From positions 1 through 64,000 of IMG/VR virus record IMGVR_UViG_3300046804_003518: a DNA stretch of 64,000 nucleotides; one strand, given 5' to 3'. The notes beneath the pieces are model-generated. The model saw nothing but the letters and a program-made list of their open reading frames with translations. It was not told the DNA's origin and did not search any database. The stretch comes from a virus. Numbering within the stretch: the stretch's first letter is position 1; every line of letters begins with the position of its first letter. Shown in pieces: positions 52,640-60,621 of this stretch. The translations under genes were made by a program, and so were the position numbers.

Positions 52640-52849
52640 ATGGAAGAAGTATCAAAATATTTTAATAATGCAACGTATTATAGCTTCAATGGGCCAAGAG
52701 TAGATTTTAATCAATTCATGGTCGATAACAACGCTAGCCATACAACTTTGGTTGTCATGGATACGATTTATTTTATAACAAACGTAGAAGATGTTAGTTT
52801 TCTACAAAGCGATCCAAGAGTAACTACCTTCAATGGTAGTGGGGGTTAA
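52640..52849 (+). CDS. small hypothetical protein, 69 aa
   Basis: ATG 52640 (MEEVSKYFNNATYYSFNGPR) begins 4 nt after the preceding stop; the frame is open further upstream but only inside the previous gene. The sequence alternates strands and turns (TTLVVMDTIYFITNVEDVSF) and ends in GSGG. Not recognised. By position it is part of the fibre-tip cluster 52.2-55.0 kb. Confidence 0.6.
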   Translation: MEEVSKYFNNATYYSFNGPRVDFNQFMVDNNASHTTLVVMDTIYFITNVEDVSFLQSDPRVTTFNGSGG

Positions 52850-52853
52850 TTAG

Positions 52854-53879
52854 ATGTACGCCAAGTTAGTTGTAGGTAATGCTAATATTCACCACGTTGG
52901 TGCAATGAGAGATATTGGTAGATTACTTGTATCGAGTAACCCTAGTACTGCAAACCTTTTATATTTTAGTAATACTTCAAGTGTTATAGTAAGTAATACA
53001 CCTGCAGGCTGGACGTATGTTGGAAGTAACGTGGCAAATGATCAGCCAACAATTAGTACCGAATCAGTAGCATCTCCTACAAGAACAACTGGTCATAGTC
53101 TTGTATTTTCTGCTCCTTGCTTAGATAATTCAAAGACAAAGTATCTAGTTTTGGGTAATTACGTTGGAAACGCAGTTTCAACAAATGCCTTTTCAATGAT
53201 GGCATGTTCATCATCAACTAACCTTGGTGTAATGACAAATAGAACCCCTGCTTCAAATACTGTAGGCACCTTGACGTCGCCCTCGCCCAGAATGATTCCA
53301 ACTATCTCAGGTACTGTAATTCACCTTTTAGCAACAGCCAGACATTGTACGCTAATTGTTGAAGGAATAGGATATCATGGATTATGGGAATCTTCTCAAA
53401 CTTCAGTCCATGATTTTTATAATGTTGCACCTTTCATAATAATTAATAATCCTAACAATAGCGCAACAGTTATTGAGACAATTACAACAGATGGTACTGC
53501 AATGCAACAACAAGGATATGCCGTCAATGTGACAAATCCTTCAACGGGTACTAATTACGGGGTTTACAACATATATTCTGGTTCAGCTCAAAATAAAGCT
53601 TACAACCAAAATAATTTATTCTGGGTATCAGGTAATGCTGTTAGAGAGAATACAATTGACTCAAGCGGCAACCCAAGATATCAGATTGATCCAGTATGGT
53701 ATAAAATGGGTGATATAAGCTTTCCTGCGTCATTTGTTACAGGAGTGTGCCCAATTTATTGGACAAAGGGAGGTATTGGCTCAACAGGTGATACAGTTAA
53801 TGTTAATGGTGATACCTATACTTTCTTTAACGCAGGAACATCTACCAACATGCCTGGGCTATTGATTAAGGTAGAGTAG
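52854..53879 (+). CDS. hypothetical virion-type protein, 341 aa
   Basis: A beta-rich protein with many Asn, Ser and Thr and a few Cys (SAPCLDNSKTKYLVLGNYVG; ARHCTLIVEGIGYHGLWESS). The C-terminal half reads as a compact domain with Trp and Tyr (FWVSGNAVRENTIDSSGNPR; DPVWYKMGDISF). It resembles no protein I can name. Location among fibre genes suggests a receptor-binding or tip protein. Starts at ATG 52854, 4 nt after the previous stop. Confidence 0.65.
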   Translation: MYAKLVVGNANIHHVGAMRDIGRLLVSSNPSTANLLYFSNTSSVIVSNTPAGWTYVGSNVANDQPTISTESVASPTRTTGHSLVFSAPCLDNSKTKYLVLGNYVGNAVSTNAFSMMACSSSTNLGVMTNRTPASNTVGTLTSPSPRMIPTISGTVIHLLATARHCTLIVEGIGYHGLWESSQTSVHDFYNVAPFIIINNPNNSATVIETITTDGTAMQQQGYAVNVTNPSTGTNYGVYNIYSGSAQNKAYNQNNLFWVSGNAVRENTIDSSGNPRYQIDPVWYKMGDISFPASFVTGVCPIYWTKGGIGSTGDTVNVNGDTYTFFNAGTSTNMPGLLIKVE

Positions 53880-53880
53880 T

Positions 53881-54054
53881 ATGGCTGCATTACAATATAC
53901 TATAGTTCAGCAAGATATTACAAATTATGCCAATACAACTGTAGCAGCATTAGTTGGTCTTGTTGGTGGATATAATGTTAATAAAGAATTGCAGATTGCG
54001 TTAGATCCATTAATTGATAAATCGTTAGTTGCTCCAGAAGAAGCTTACACTTAG
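53881..54054 (+). CDS. small hypothetical protein, 57 aa
   Basis: ATG 53881 immediately follows the preceding TAG and runs to TAG 54052-54054. The product (MAALQYTIVQQDITNYANTT, then VAALVGLVGGYNVNKELQIA) has a hydrophobic Gly-rich centre that could be a weak membrane or amphipathic helix. No known family. Its frame and tight spacing support it as a gene in the fibre-region operon. Confidence 0.6.
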   Translation: MAALQYTIVQQDITNYANTTVAALVGLVGGYNVNKELQIALDPLIDKSLVAPEEAYT

Positions 54055-54068
54055 TAGAGTATACAAAT

Positions 54069-54590
54069 ATGCCAGGCAAATTACAAGGTAGAGCAATATC
54101 TAATACGGCAAACGTAATCTTACAGTCTATCACTGTAGGTAACTCTACCTCTAACGCCACTGTAAATTCAACAGCGGTTGTTATTGGCAATGTCACAATT
54201 ACCGCCTCTCAGATTGCCGTTGGCAACTCAACAGTCAATGCTGTAATTAATAGCTCAGCTGTTACAGCAGCTGGCGGTGCAACATTTGGTGGCCACCTAA
54301 TGCCATCAGCCAATATCACCTACGATATTGGTAATTCTTCAATGCGCTGGAGAGATTTGTGGTTGTCTGGTACGACTATTAATCTTGGTGGTGCCACAAT
54401 TAAGACAGACACCGATACTGGTGCTGTTGCCATTATTCCTAAACCAACAACCGATACACCAGATCCACTTGCCGTAGTCATCTCGCCAGCTGGTGGTGTC
54501 ACTGCAGTACCAACAACTGGTGGTATGGTGCTTGTTGGGATGGCAATTATTTTGGTGGTGGTGGCTATCAAGATGCACCTTATTGGGTAG
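54069..54590 (+). CDS. short fibre protein, probably frameshifted near its 3' end
   Basis: 173 aa in the annotated frame. Residues 1-150 are normal fibre repeats (GNSTVNAVINSSAVTAAGGA; HLMPSANITYDIGNSSMRWR). The last ~22 residues (MVLVGMAIILVVVAIKMHLIG) look like an out-of-frame reading: in the -1 frame the same DNA encodes a Gly/Tyr-rich tail continuing to a TGA at 54662-54664 that overlaps the next start. Either a natural or sequencing indel, or a frameshift, near 54520 is likely. In its full form the protein would be ~195 aa. Confidence 0.65.
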   Translation: MPGKLQGRAISNTANVILQSITVGNSTSNATVNSTAVVIGNVTITASQIAVGNSTVNAVINSSAVTAAGGATFGGHLMPSANITYDIGNSSMRWRDLWLSGTTINLGGATIKTDTDTGAVAIIPKPTTDTPDPLAVVISPAGGVTAVPTTGGMVLVGMAIILVVVAIKMHLIG

Positions 54591-54664
54591 GTTCTGGCGG
54601 AGATTATTATGCTTATGGTGCCGCTTATGTTTGTTGGTACGACTCGAGCTTTGACACACTATGA
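54523..54664 (+). other. -1 frame Gly/Tyr/Trp-rich C-terminal extension
   Basis: In the -1 frame, bases 54523-54664 encode WYGACWDGNYFGGGGYQDAP followed by YWVGSGGDYYAYGAAYVCWY and DSSFDTL, ending at TGA that overlaps ATG 54661. It fills the otherwise empty 54591-54660 gap. The open -1 frame goes back to 54443. I saw no good slippery heptamer at the junction, so an indel is more likely than programmed shifting. Confidence 0.55.
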
Positions 54665-54891
54665 ATATACAACTAAAACAAATGAAGCTATTTGTTAAGA
54701 AAATAGACAGCGAAAAATATAAAAGAACAATCACAGATTTACAAGGTAATTTAATCTGGGATGGTGGCGAGCAGTTTTACGTTTATCAAAATATGGTTAC
54801 TATGGATAAAGAAAGAATGAATAATCTTATTACACAAATGAAACAGCTACCATTCTGGAATATAGTAGAGGTAGAAAATGACTTTGCCTAA
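54661..54891 (+). CDS. hypothetical protein, 76 aa
   Basis: Unrecognised. Charged N-terminus (MNIQLKQMKLFVKKIDSEKY), a probable beta hairpin (ITDLQGNLIWDGGEQFYVYQ) and a helix. ATG overlaps the stop of the -1 frame extension before it, which supports both. It overlaps the next small gene by 14 nt. It is one of a group of small non-repeat genes inserted between fibre genes and may be a fibre chaperone. Confidence 0.6.
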   Translation: MNIQLKQMKLFVKKIDSEKYKRTITDLQGNLIWDGGEQFYVYQNMVTMDKERMNNLITQMKQLPFWNIVEVENDFA

Positions 54892-55042
54892 TAAAAAGTT
54901 TATTAACATGGATAAAAACTCAGACAATACCTGGTGGGTAGATGTTTTGGATACTTCTTTGGAGCACCCTAGAATGCTTCGTGAAGAATTTGATACAGAG
55001 GCAGAAGCCAGAGCCTATTACAACGAGTTAATGGATCAATAA
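54878..55042 (+). CDS. small hypothetical protein, 54 aa
   Basis: ATG 54878 to TAA 55040-55042 encodes MTLPNKKFINMDKNSDNTWW, then VDVLDTSLEHPRMLREEFDT and a helical acidic end (EAEARAYYNELMDQ). It starts inside the previous gene and ends 8 nt before the next fibre gene. The layout resembles a strand-strand-helix mini-domain. Family unknown. Confidence 0.6.
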   Translation: MTLPNKKFINMDKNSDNTWWVDVLDTSLEHPRMLREEFDTEAEARAYYNELMDQ

Positions 55043-55050
55043 GTAGTTAA

Positions 55051-56151
55051 ATGGCAACAACAGCTAAAATCGCAAGGACGGATGTACCTGGTGAAGTACC
55101 AAATATATCCGACAGCTCAAATAGTTCATACATTGAACCAGGTGCATTGTTCATCAATGTCACTGATCAAAAGCTATACTCTTCAAATGGGTCAAACTAT
55201 TTTCAGATTAGTGGGTCTGGTGGTGGGTCTGCTAATGTTTCTGTCATTTCCCAAACATTCACTGGCAATGACACAAACACACAGTTTACACTATCCACTT
55301 CTGCCAATACATCTAGAACATTTATATTCTTAAATGGTGTTGCCCAGGTACCAACTACTGACTATTCTATAACCGGTACTACACTAACATTTGTTACTGC
55401 TCCTGCCAATACTGATACTATCCATGCCCATATTCTGGATATTAGTAACCCAAATGATGTGGAGTTTACATTTGATAATTTTGTTGGTAATGATACCAAT
55501 ACCCAGTTTACGCTTGGTTCATCTCTATCATCTAATGCGTATGCGTTAGTATTTCTAAACGGTGTTGCCCAGGTACCAACCAACGATTATGGTGTATCTG
55601 GCGCCAATCTAACATTCACTGTTGCACCAACATCAACAGATAACATTAACATTGTTGGTATTAATGCTGCCGATAACTTAATGGTGACAACATTTATTGG
55701 AGATGGCACAACAAAGAACTTCACTCTAACAGACCCATCTACAACAAATAAGACATTTGTTTATTTAAATGGTGTTGTCCAGAGGCCAACAACTGACTTT
55801 TTTGTGACAAATAAAACACTAACATTTATTACAGCGCCAGCAAATAACGACAAAATTACAGTAAGAACCTTTTTCTATAGACTAGATGCAAGCGGCACAA
55901 ACACGTTTGTCCAGTTTAATGATTCAAATGATATTAGTGGGTCACCAGGATTCACGTTTGATAAGACAACAAACAACGTATCAGTAGCTAATACTTTAAG
56001 TATTGGCCAGCTAAGATTTACGGCCTCAAACCCTCCTGCGACAGCTGTTGCTCCTGGAGTGGCAGGAACAATAACGTGGGATTCGACCTATATCTACGTT
56101 TGTGTTGCTACAAACACGTGGAAGAGGGTTCAGATAGCAACTTGGCCATAG
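55051..56151 (+). CDS. fibre protein with three NGV modules, 366 aa
   Basis: N-terminal attachment domain (AKIARTDVPGEVPNISDSSN; EPGALFINVTDQKLYSSNGS) related to that of the 1036-aa fibre. Three consecutive copies of the module (F.G(N/D)(D/G)T.TQFTL...LNGV.Q.PT.DY...LTF..AP) span residues ~75-280. The C-terminal part (FDKTTNNVSVANTLSIGQLR; GTITWDSTYIYVCVATNTWK) closely parallels a segment of the 1036-aa fibre (GTIAWDSSYLYVATGTNTWK), so these genes exchange or duplicate modules. Role: fibre or fibre-tip component. Confidence 0.75.
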   Translation: MATTAKIARTDVPGEVPNISDSSNSSYIEPGALFINVTDQKLYSSNGSNYFQISGSGGGSANVSVISQTFTGNDTNTQFTLSTSANTSRTFIFLNGVAQVPTTDYSITGTTLTFVTAPANTDTIHAHILDISNPNDVEFTFDNFVGNDTNTQFTLGSSLSSNAYALVFLNGVAQVPTNDYGVSGANLTFTVAPTSTDNINIVGINAADNLMVTTFIGDGTTKNFTLTDPSTTNKTFVYLNGVVQRPTTDFFVTNKTLTFITAPANNDKITVRTFFYRLDASGTNTFVQFNDSNDISGSPGFTFDKTTNNVSVANTLSIGQLRFTASNPPATAVAPGVAGTITWDSTYIYVCVATNTWKRVQIATWP

Positions 56152-56161
56152 TTTAAAATAA

Positions 56162-56169
56162 CATAAATA
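56162..56169 (+). promoter_or_regulatory. possible late promoter CATAAATA
   Basis: One mismatch from TATAAATA, in the 58-bp gap before ATG 56210. The gap holds no hairpin. The expected +1 near 56175 leaves a leader with TTAGGA upstream of the 62-aa gene. Confidence 0.5.
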
Positions 56170-56209
56170 AACAAGACCCTTCAACCATTTTTAGTTAGGA
56201 TTAGACGGT

Positions 56210-56398
56210 ATGACAACTAAAATTAAACCATCTAACGTCGAAGAAGCTGTATATCCAGTCACTGCCAACAACGCAAATAACCTTGGCGGTACACCAGCTA
56301 ATCAACATTACACGGAAGCAAGAGTAACAATCACTGGTACAACCCCAACAAATGTGGGTGCAACATCTAACGGTCATATTTGGCTAGTTTACCAGTAA
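56210..56398 (+). CDS. small hypothetical protein, 62 aa
   Basis: MTTKIKPSNVEEAVYPVTAN, then NANNLGGTPANQHYTEARVT and a strand-rich end (GATSNGHIWLVYQ). The middle segment (NLGGTPANQHYT) is reminiscent of fibre-shaft motifs of the LGGxxAxxY type that mark the start of trimeric repeats in many phage fibres. It is 12 nt upstream of the second giant gene and may form its attachment or cap. Function unknown. Confidence 0.6.
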   Translation: MTTKIKPSNVEEAVYPVTANNANNLGGTPANQHYTEARVTITGTTPTNVGATSNGHIWLVYQ

Positions 56399-56410
56399 TA
56401 GGCTTATGTA

Positions 56411-59400
56411 ATGCCAGGTAAATTATTCTTTAATGACAACGGCACTCTGAGAGAAGCCGAAATTCTGAAAGTCAACGATGGCGGTATTCTACGTACCGTT
56501 AGGGATGCCTATGTTAATCAGAATGGTGTTCTAAGGCAAATTTACTCTGCTACAAAAGATACATCATACGAAACTTCTAGATCAACTGTATTTGAGACAG
56601 TCATTGTCACGACATTTGATACAACAATTTCAACAAATAGAAATACAACAACTGCTTTTGTGACGTTGTTTGAAACTGGCTATGATACAAGCAAGGCAAC
56701 TGCAACAAATAGAAACACTTCTACATCCAGAGCAACTGCCTACGCTACAACAAGAACAACTGCAACTGTATTTCAAACTTTAACCGTATTTGAAACAACA
56801 ATTGGTACTAATAGAGTAACATCAACCTCTAGGGCTACCACGACAAGTTTCCTCACTAACACTGTATTTGAAACAACTATCAATACAGCAAGAAATACTG
56901 CAACTTCTAGAGCTACCACAACAATATTTATTACAAACACTGTATTTGAAACAACTATCAATACAGCAAGAAATACTGCAACCTCAAAATCAACTGCAAC
57001 GGTATTTGACACCAATACAGTATTTGATACAACAATTAATACAGCAAGAAATACTGCAACAAGCAGAAGTACAGATTCTGTATTTGATACTGTAATTGGC
57101 ACAAATAGAACTACTCTATCTGTATTCAATACCGTTACGGCGTTTCAAACAACAACGGCGTTTGAAACTGCTTATGCTACAACCACAGTATTCAATACGA
57201 CAACTACGTTTGATACGGTAATTGATACTGCTCGTAATACAGCAACCACAAGATCTACAACCACTGCTTATGACACTGGGTATGATACAAGTAAGATAAC
57301 AAATACAGTATTCAATACTGGTACAATAAAAGATACCGTTATTGACACATCTAGATCTACTGCAACAAGTATAGCTACAACAACTGTCTTCCAGACGGCC
57401 TATGCTACAAGCAGAGCCACAGCAACTAGCAGATCTACAGATACTACAATTGATACATCTAGAGCTACAGCAACTAGCAGATCCACAGATACTACAATTG
57501 ATACATCTAGAGCAACGGCTACCTCTAGAGCAACTGACACAACAATTGTTACATCTAGGTTGACAGATACGTCTCAATCTACCACAACAACATTTAACAC
57601 AACAACGACGTTTGACACTGCTTACGCAACGACGACGACGTTTAATACTACAACTACGTTTGACACAGCATATGCTACGACAACAACGTTTAATACCACA
57701 ACTACGTTTGATACTATAATTGCAACAACAAGAGCAACAGACACTTCAAGATCAACCACTACTACGTTCCAAACAACGACAGTATTTCAAACAACTACTA
57801 CATTCCAAACAACAACTACGTTTAACACTATTACAACTTATATCACCTCTCTAGGTGGTAACACTGTATTCCAAACAACAACTACGTTTAATACTATTAC
57901 AACGTATATTACCACTCTTGTTGCTGGAACAACTAGAGCAACTGACACTTCAAGATCAACTACTACCACGTTCCAGACAACGACTGTATTTAATACAATC
58001 ACAACGTATATTACTACTCTTGTTAATGCAACTTCAAGAGCAACCGATACATCTAGAGCCACAACTACAACATTCCAGACTACAACTACATTTGGTACTA
58101 CGTTCTTCTTTAATACAAGTAAGGCAACAACATTCTACTTCAATACAACAACTACATTTGGTACTACGTTCTTCTTTAATACAAGTAAGGCAACTACGTT
58201 TTACTTCAACACATCTGTTATTACAACAACAACATTTATTACGTCAGCTGTTGGTCTTACAACGTTTATTACAACGGCTGTTGCTGGTACAAGTAAGGCA
58301 ACGACGTTCTACTTTAACACAACATACATCACAACAGCCGCTGCTGCAACCTCTAAGGCTACAACATTCTACTTTAACACAAGTGTTGGTGGTACTACAT
58401 ATTTCAGCTCAGGGTTCATAACAACATTCTACACAGTGATTGGTATAGCCTATTACAAATGGTGGTCAAACCAGTACTTTGGCAATACAACCAGAGCCAC
58501 ATCTGTAATTACATCCAAGGCTACAACATTCTACTTTGGCACAAGTGCTGGTGGTACTACCTACTTTAATACAACATTCTACTTTAATACAGTTAGAGGT
58601 ACCAGTGCTGGTGGTACTACTTTCTTCAACACTACCTTTTATTTCAATACGTCTAGAAACACGACGTTCTACTTTAACACAGCTAGAGCAACAACATCTA
58701 CCTTTATCACAACTCTAGGTGGTATCACAACATTCATTACAACTCTAGGTGGTACAACATCTAGAGCAACAGGTACTTCAGTTGGTGGTATTACTACATT
58801 TATTACAACATTGGGTGGTACAACATCTAGAGCAACAGATACGTCTAGAGCAACTACAACCACATTCCAAACAACAACAACGTTTAACACTACGTTCTTT
58901 TTTAATACAACTCTTGCTACAGCCACTTCTAGAGCAACAGATACGTCTAGAGCAACAACTACAACATTTCAGACAACAACTGCATTCAACACAACATTCT
59001 TCTTTAATACAACTCTAGCAACTGCAACTTCTAGAGCAACTGATACGTCTAGAGCAACTACGTTCTTCTTTAATACTACTTTGGCCACGGCAACAAGTAG
59101 AGCAACCGATACATCTAGAGTAACTGATACTTCTAGAGCTACTGACACATCTAGAGCTACAACAACAGTTTTCCAAACAACAACAACGTTTGAGACTGCC
59201 TATGCTACAAGCAGAGCTACCGCAACCAGCAGATCTACTGACACAACAATTAGCACATCTAGAGCTACTGCAACAAGTAGAGCAACAGATACAACAATTA
59301 GCACATCTAGAGCTACTGCAACAAGTAGAGCTACAACTACTGTCTTCCAGACAACAACAGCATTTAATACAGCTTATGCTACAACAACGGTATTTGATAC

Positions 59401-60370
59401 TACAACAACATTTGCTACTGCATATGCAACCACAACAATATTCAACACAACTACAACATTTGCTACTGCATATGCTACAACAACGGTATTCAATACAACG
59501 ACAACATTCGACACTGTAATTGATACAAACAAGTCAACTACTTCAGTATTCAATACAACCACAACATTTGCTACTGCCTACCAAACATCAGATGTTAAGT
59601 CAACTAACTTTGATACATCAACTGCCTATAACACTCTTGTTGGTACAAGCAAGTCAACAATATCAACATTTGATACATCTACTACATTTCAGACAGCTTA
59701 TGCAACAAATAGAGTTACTGCTACAGATAGATCAACCGACACTATAATTGGCACTTCTAGAGCAACTGAGACATCTAGAAATACAGCTACTGATAGAAAT
59801 ACCGTAACGGCATTTGAAACTGCATATGCTACAAACATTGCAACAACAACCGTATTTGATACATCAACAACATTTGAAACTTCTTATGCTACTGGTAGAA
59901 ACACATCAACCAACCGTTTAACGACATCGGTGTTTGATACATCAACAACATTTGAAACGACGTATGATACAAACTTTGATACACTAACCAACCGTTCAAC
60001 AACATCGGTATTTGATACATCAACAACATTTGAAACAACTTATAATACAAACTTTGATACACTTACAAGCCGCTCAACAACGTCTGTATTTGATACAACA
60101 ACATCATTTGAAACGACGTATGACACAAATATCCTTACATCAACTTCAAGAAATACAGTATCAACATTTGATACCGAGATTGTAACTGTATTTGATACTG
60201 TAACGGTATTCAATACAACAACATCTTACGACTCGCAATATGGCACAGACCGTGCAACAAGTAAGACAACAACTTCTGTGTTCAATACAGCCTATGCTAC
60301 AAATCGCAATACGGCATTCAACACATCACAAAACACAACATTCAATACAACTATCGAAACATACTTCTAA
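56411..60370 (+). CDS. second giant threonine-rich alternating-repeat protein, 1319 aa
   Basis: Residues 1-50 form a small domain (FFNDNGTLREAEILKVNDGG; RDAYVNQNGVLRQIYSATKD) of a type that opens other phage fibre/structural proteins. The rest is the same alternating Thr/aromatic/basic pattern as the 2035-aa protein, e.g. TTFDTAYATTTTFNTTTTFD, including three tandem 26-residue units. An island near residue 658-703 (IAYYKWWSNQYFGNTTRATS) holds the only Trp residues I saw. The protein is extremely rich in Thr and appears to lack Cys. It ends the fibre region. Likely a long, stiff beta fibre; no characterised homologue known to me. Confidence 0.85.
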   Translation: MPGKLFFNDNGTLREAEILKVNDGGILRTVRDAYVNQNGVLRQIYSATKDTSYETSRSTVFETVIVTTFDTTISTNRNTTTAFVTLFETGYDTSKATATNRNTSTSRATAYATTRTTATVFQTLTVFETTIGTNRVTSTSRATTTSFLTNTVFETTINTARNTATSRATTTIFITNTVFETTINTARNTATSKSTATVFDTNTVFDTTINTARNTATSRSTDSVFDTVIGTNRTTLSVFNTVTAFQTTTAFETAYATTTVFNTTTTFDTVIDTARNTATTRSTTTAYDTGYDTSKITNTVFNTGTIKDTVIDTSRSTATSIATTTVFQTAYATSRATATSRSTDTTIDTSRATATSRSTDTTIDTSRATATSRATDTTIVTSRLTDTSQSTTTTFNTTTTFDTAYATTTTFNTTTTFDTAYATTTTFNTTTTFDTIIATTRATDTSRSTTTTFQTTTVFQTTTTFQTTTTFNTITTYITSLGGNTVFQTTTTFNTITTYITTLVAGTTRATDTSRSTTTTFQTTTVFNTITTYITTLVNATSRATDTSRATTTTFQTTTTFGTTFFFNTSKATTFYFNTTTTFGTTFFFNTSKATTFYFNTSVITTTTFITSAVGLTTFITTAVAGTSKATTFYFNTTYITTAAAATSKATTFYFNTSVGGTTYFSSGFITTFYTVIGIAYYKWWSNQYFGNTTRATSVITSKATTFYFGTSAGGTTYFNTTFYFNTVRGTSAGGTTFFNTTFYFNTSRNTTFYFNTARATTSTFITTLGGITTFITTLGGTTSRATGTSVGGITTFITTLGGTTSRATDTSRATTTTFQTTTTFNTTFFFNTTLATATSRATDTSRATTTTFQTTTAFNTTFFFNTTLATATSRATDTSRATTFFFNTTLATATSRATDTSRVTDTSRATDTSRATTTVFQTTTTFETAYATSRATATSRSTDTTISTSRATATSRATDTTISTSRATATSRATTTVFQTTTAFNTAYATTTVFDTTTTFATAYATTTIFNTTTTFATAYATTTVFNTTTTFDTVIDTNKSTTSVFNTTTTFATAYQTSDVKSTNFDTSTAYNTLVGTSKSTISTFDTSTTFQTAYATNRVTATDRSTDTIIGTSRATETSRNTATDRNTVTAFETAYATNIATTTVFDTSTTFETSYATGRNTSTNRLTTSVFDTSTTFETTYDTNFDTLTNRSTTSVFDTSTTFETTYNTNFDTLTSRSTTSVFDTTTSFETTYDTNILTSTSRNTVSTFDTEIVTVFDTVTVFNTTTSYDSQYGTDRATSKTTTSVFNTAYATNRNTAFNTSQNTTFNTTIETYF
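56560..60365 (+). repeat. Thr-aromatic alternating repeat array II
   Basis: Contains visible tandem sub-repeats: 26-aa units at 56858, 56936 and 57014 (NTVFETTINTARNTATSRAT...), a 16-aa unit in the 57400-57540 stretch (TSRSTDTTIDTSRATA) and a 22-aa unit (66 nt) at 58082 and 58148. All unit lengths are even numbers of residues, keeping the two-residue phase. Several copies are near-identical in DNA, implying recent duplication. Confidence 0.9.
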
Positions 60371-60376
60371 ACGCAT

Positions 60377-60384
60377 TATAAATA
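60377..60384 (+). promoter_or_regulatory. T4-type late promoter TATAAATA
   Basis: A perfect TATAAATA, seven bases after the giant gene's stop and 28 nt before ATG 60413. The leader keeps the GAGGTG ribosome site at 60401-60406. Confidence 0.8.
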
Positions 60385-60412
60385 TTAGCATGTCCCAATT
60401 GAGGTGATTAAC

Positions 60413-60607
60413 ATGATTGATGAACCAAGAGTTAGTAATGAACAGCTTGATAAAAAGCTAGAGTCTTTTGTAGAGGTTGTTCTCCAAAAGATGATTGATC
60501 TCCATCAGGAAATCAAAACGCTAAAAAAGAAAGTCCACGACGCTGAAAAGAAGCTACAGGCCCTTGAACAAGGGTCAACGGAAGTAGACGAGCGTCTTGG
60601 CATTTAA
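60413..60607 (+). CDS. small coiled-coil protein, 64 aa
   Basis: ATG 60413 (MIDEPRVSNEQLDKKLESFV) has GAGG at 60401 with normal spacing; an in-frame GTG at 60404 overlaps that ribosome site and is rejected. The product is a heptad-type coiled coil (EIKTLKKKVHDAEKKLQALE). It is the first gene after the late promoter and precedes two unknown enzymes or assembly proteins. Possibly a fibre or neck adaptor. Confidence 0.7.
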   Translation: MIDEPRVSNEQLDKKLESFVEVVLQKMIDLHQEIKTLKKKVHDAEKKLQALEQGSTEVDERLGI

Positions 60608-60621
60608 TAGGAAATTATATT

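Noticed and set aside
54443-54664. Diversity-generating retroelement target in the aromatic/Gly-rich tail
   Set aside because: The tail resembles variable lectin tips, but no reverse transcriptase, template repeat or initiation-of-mutagenesis signal is visible in the window.
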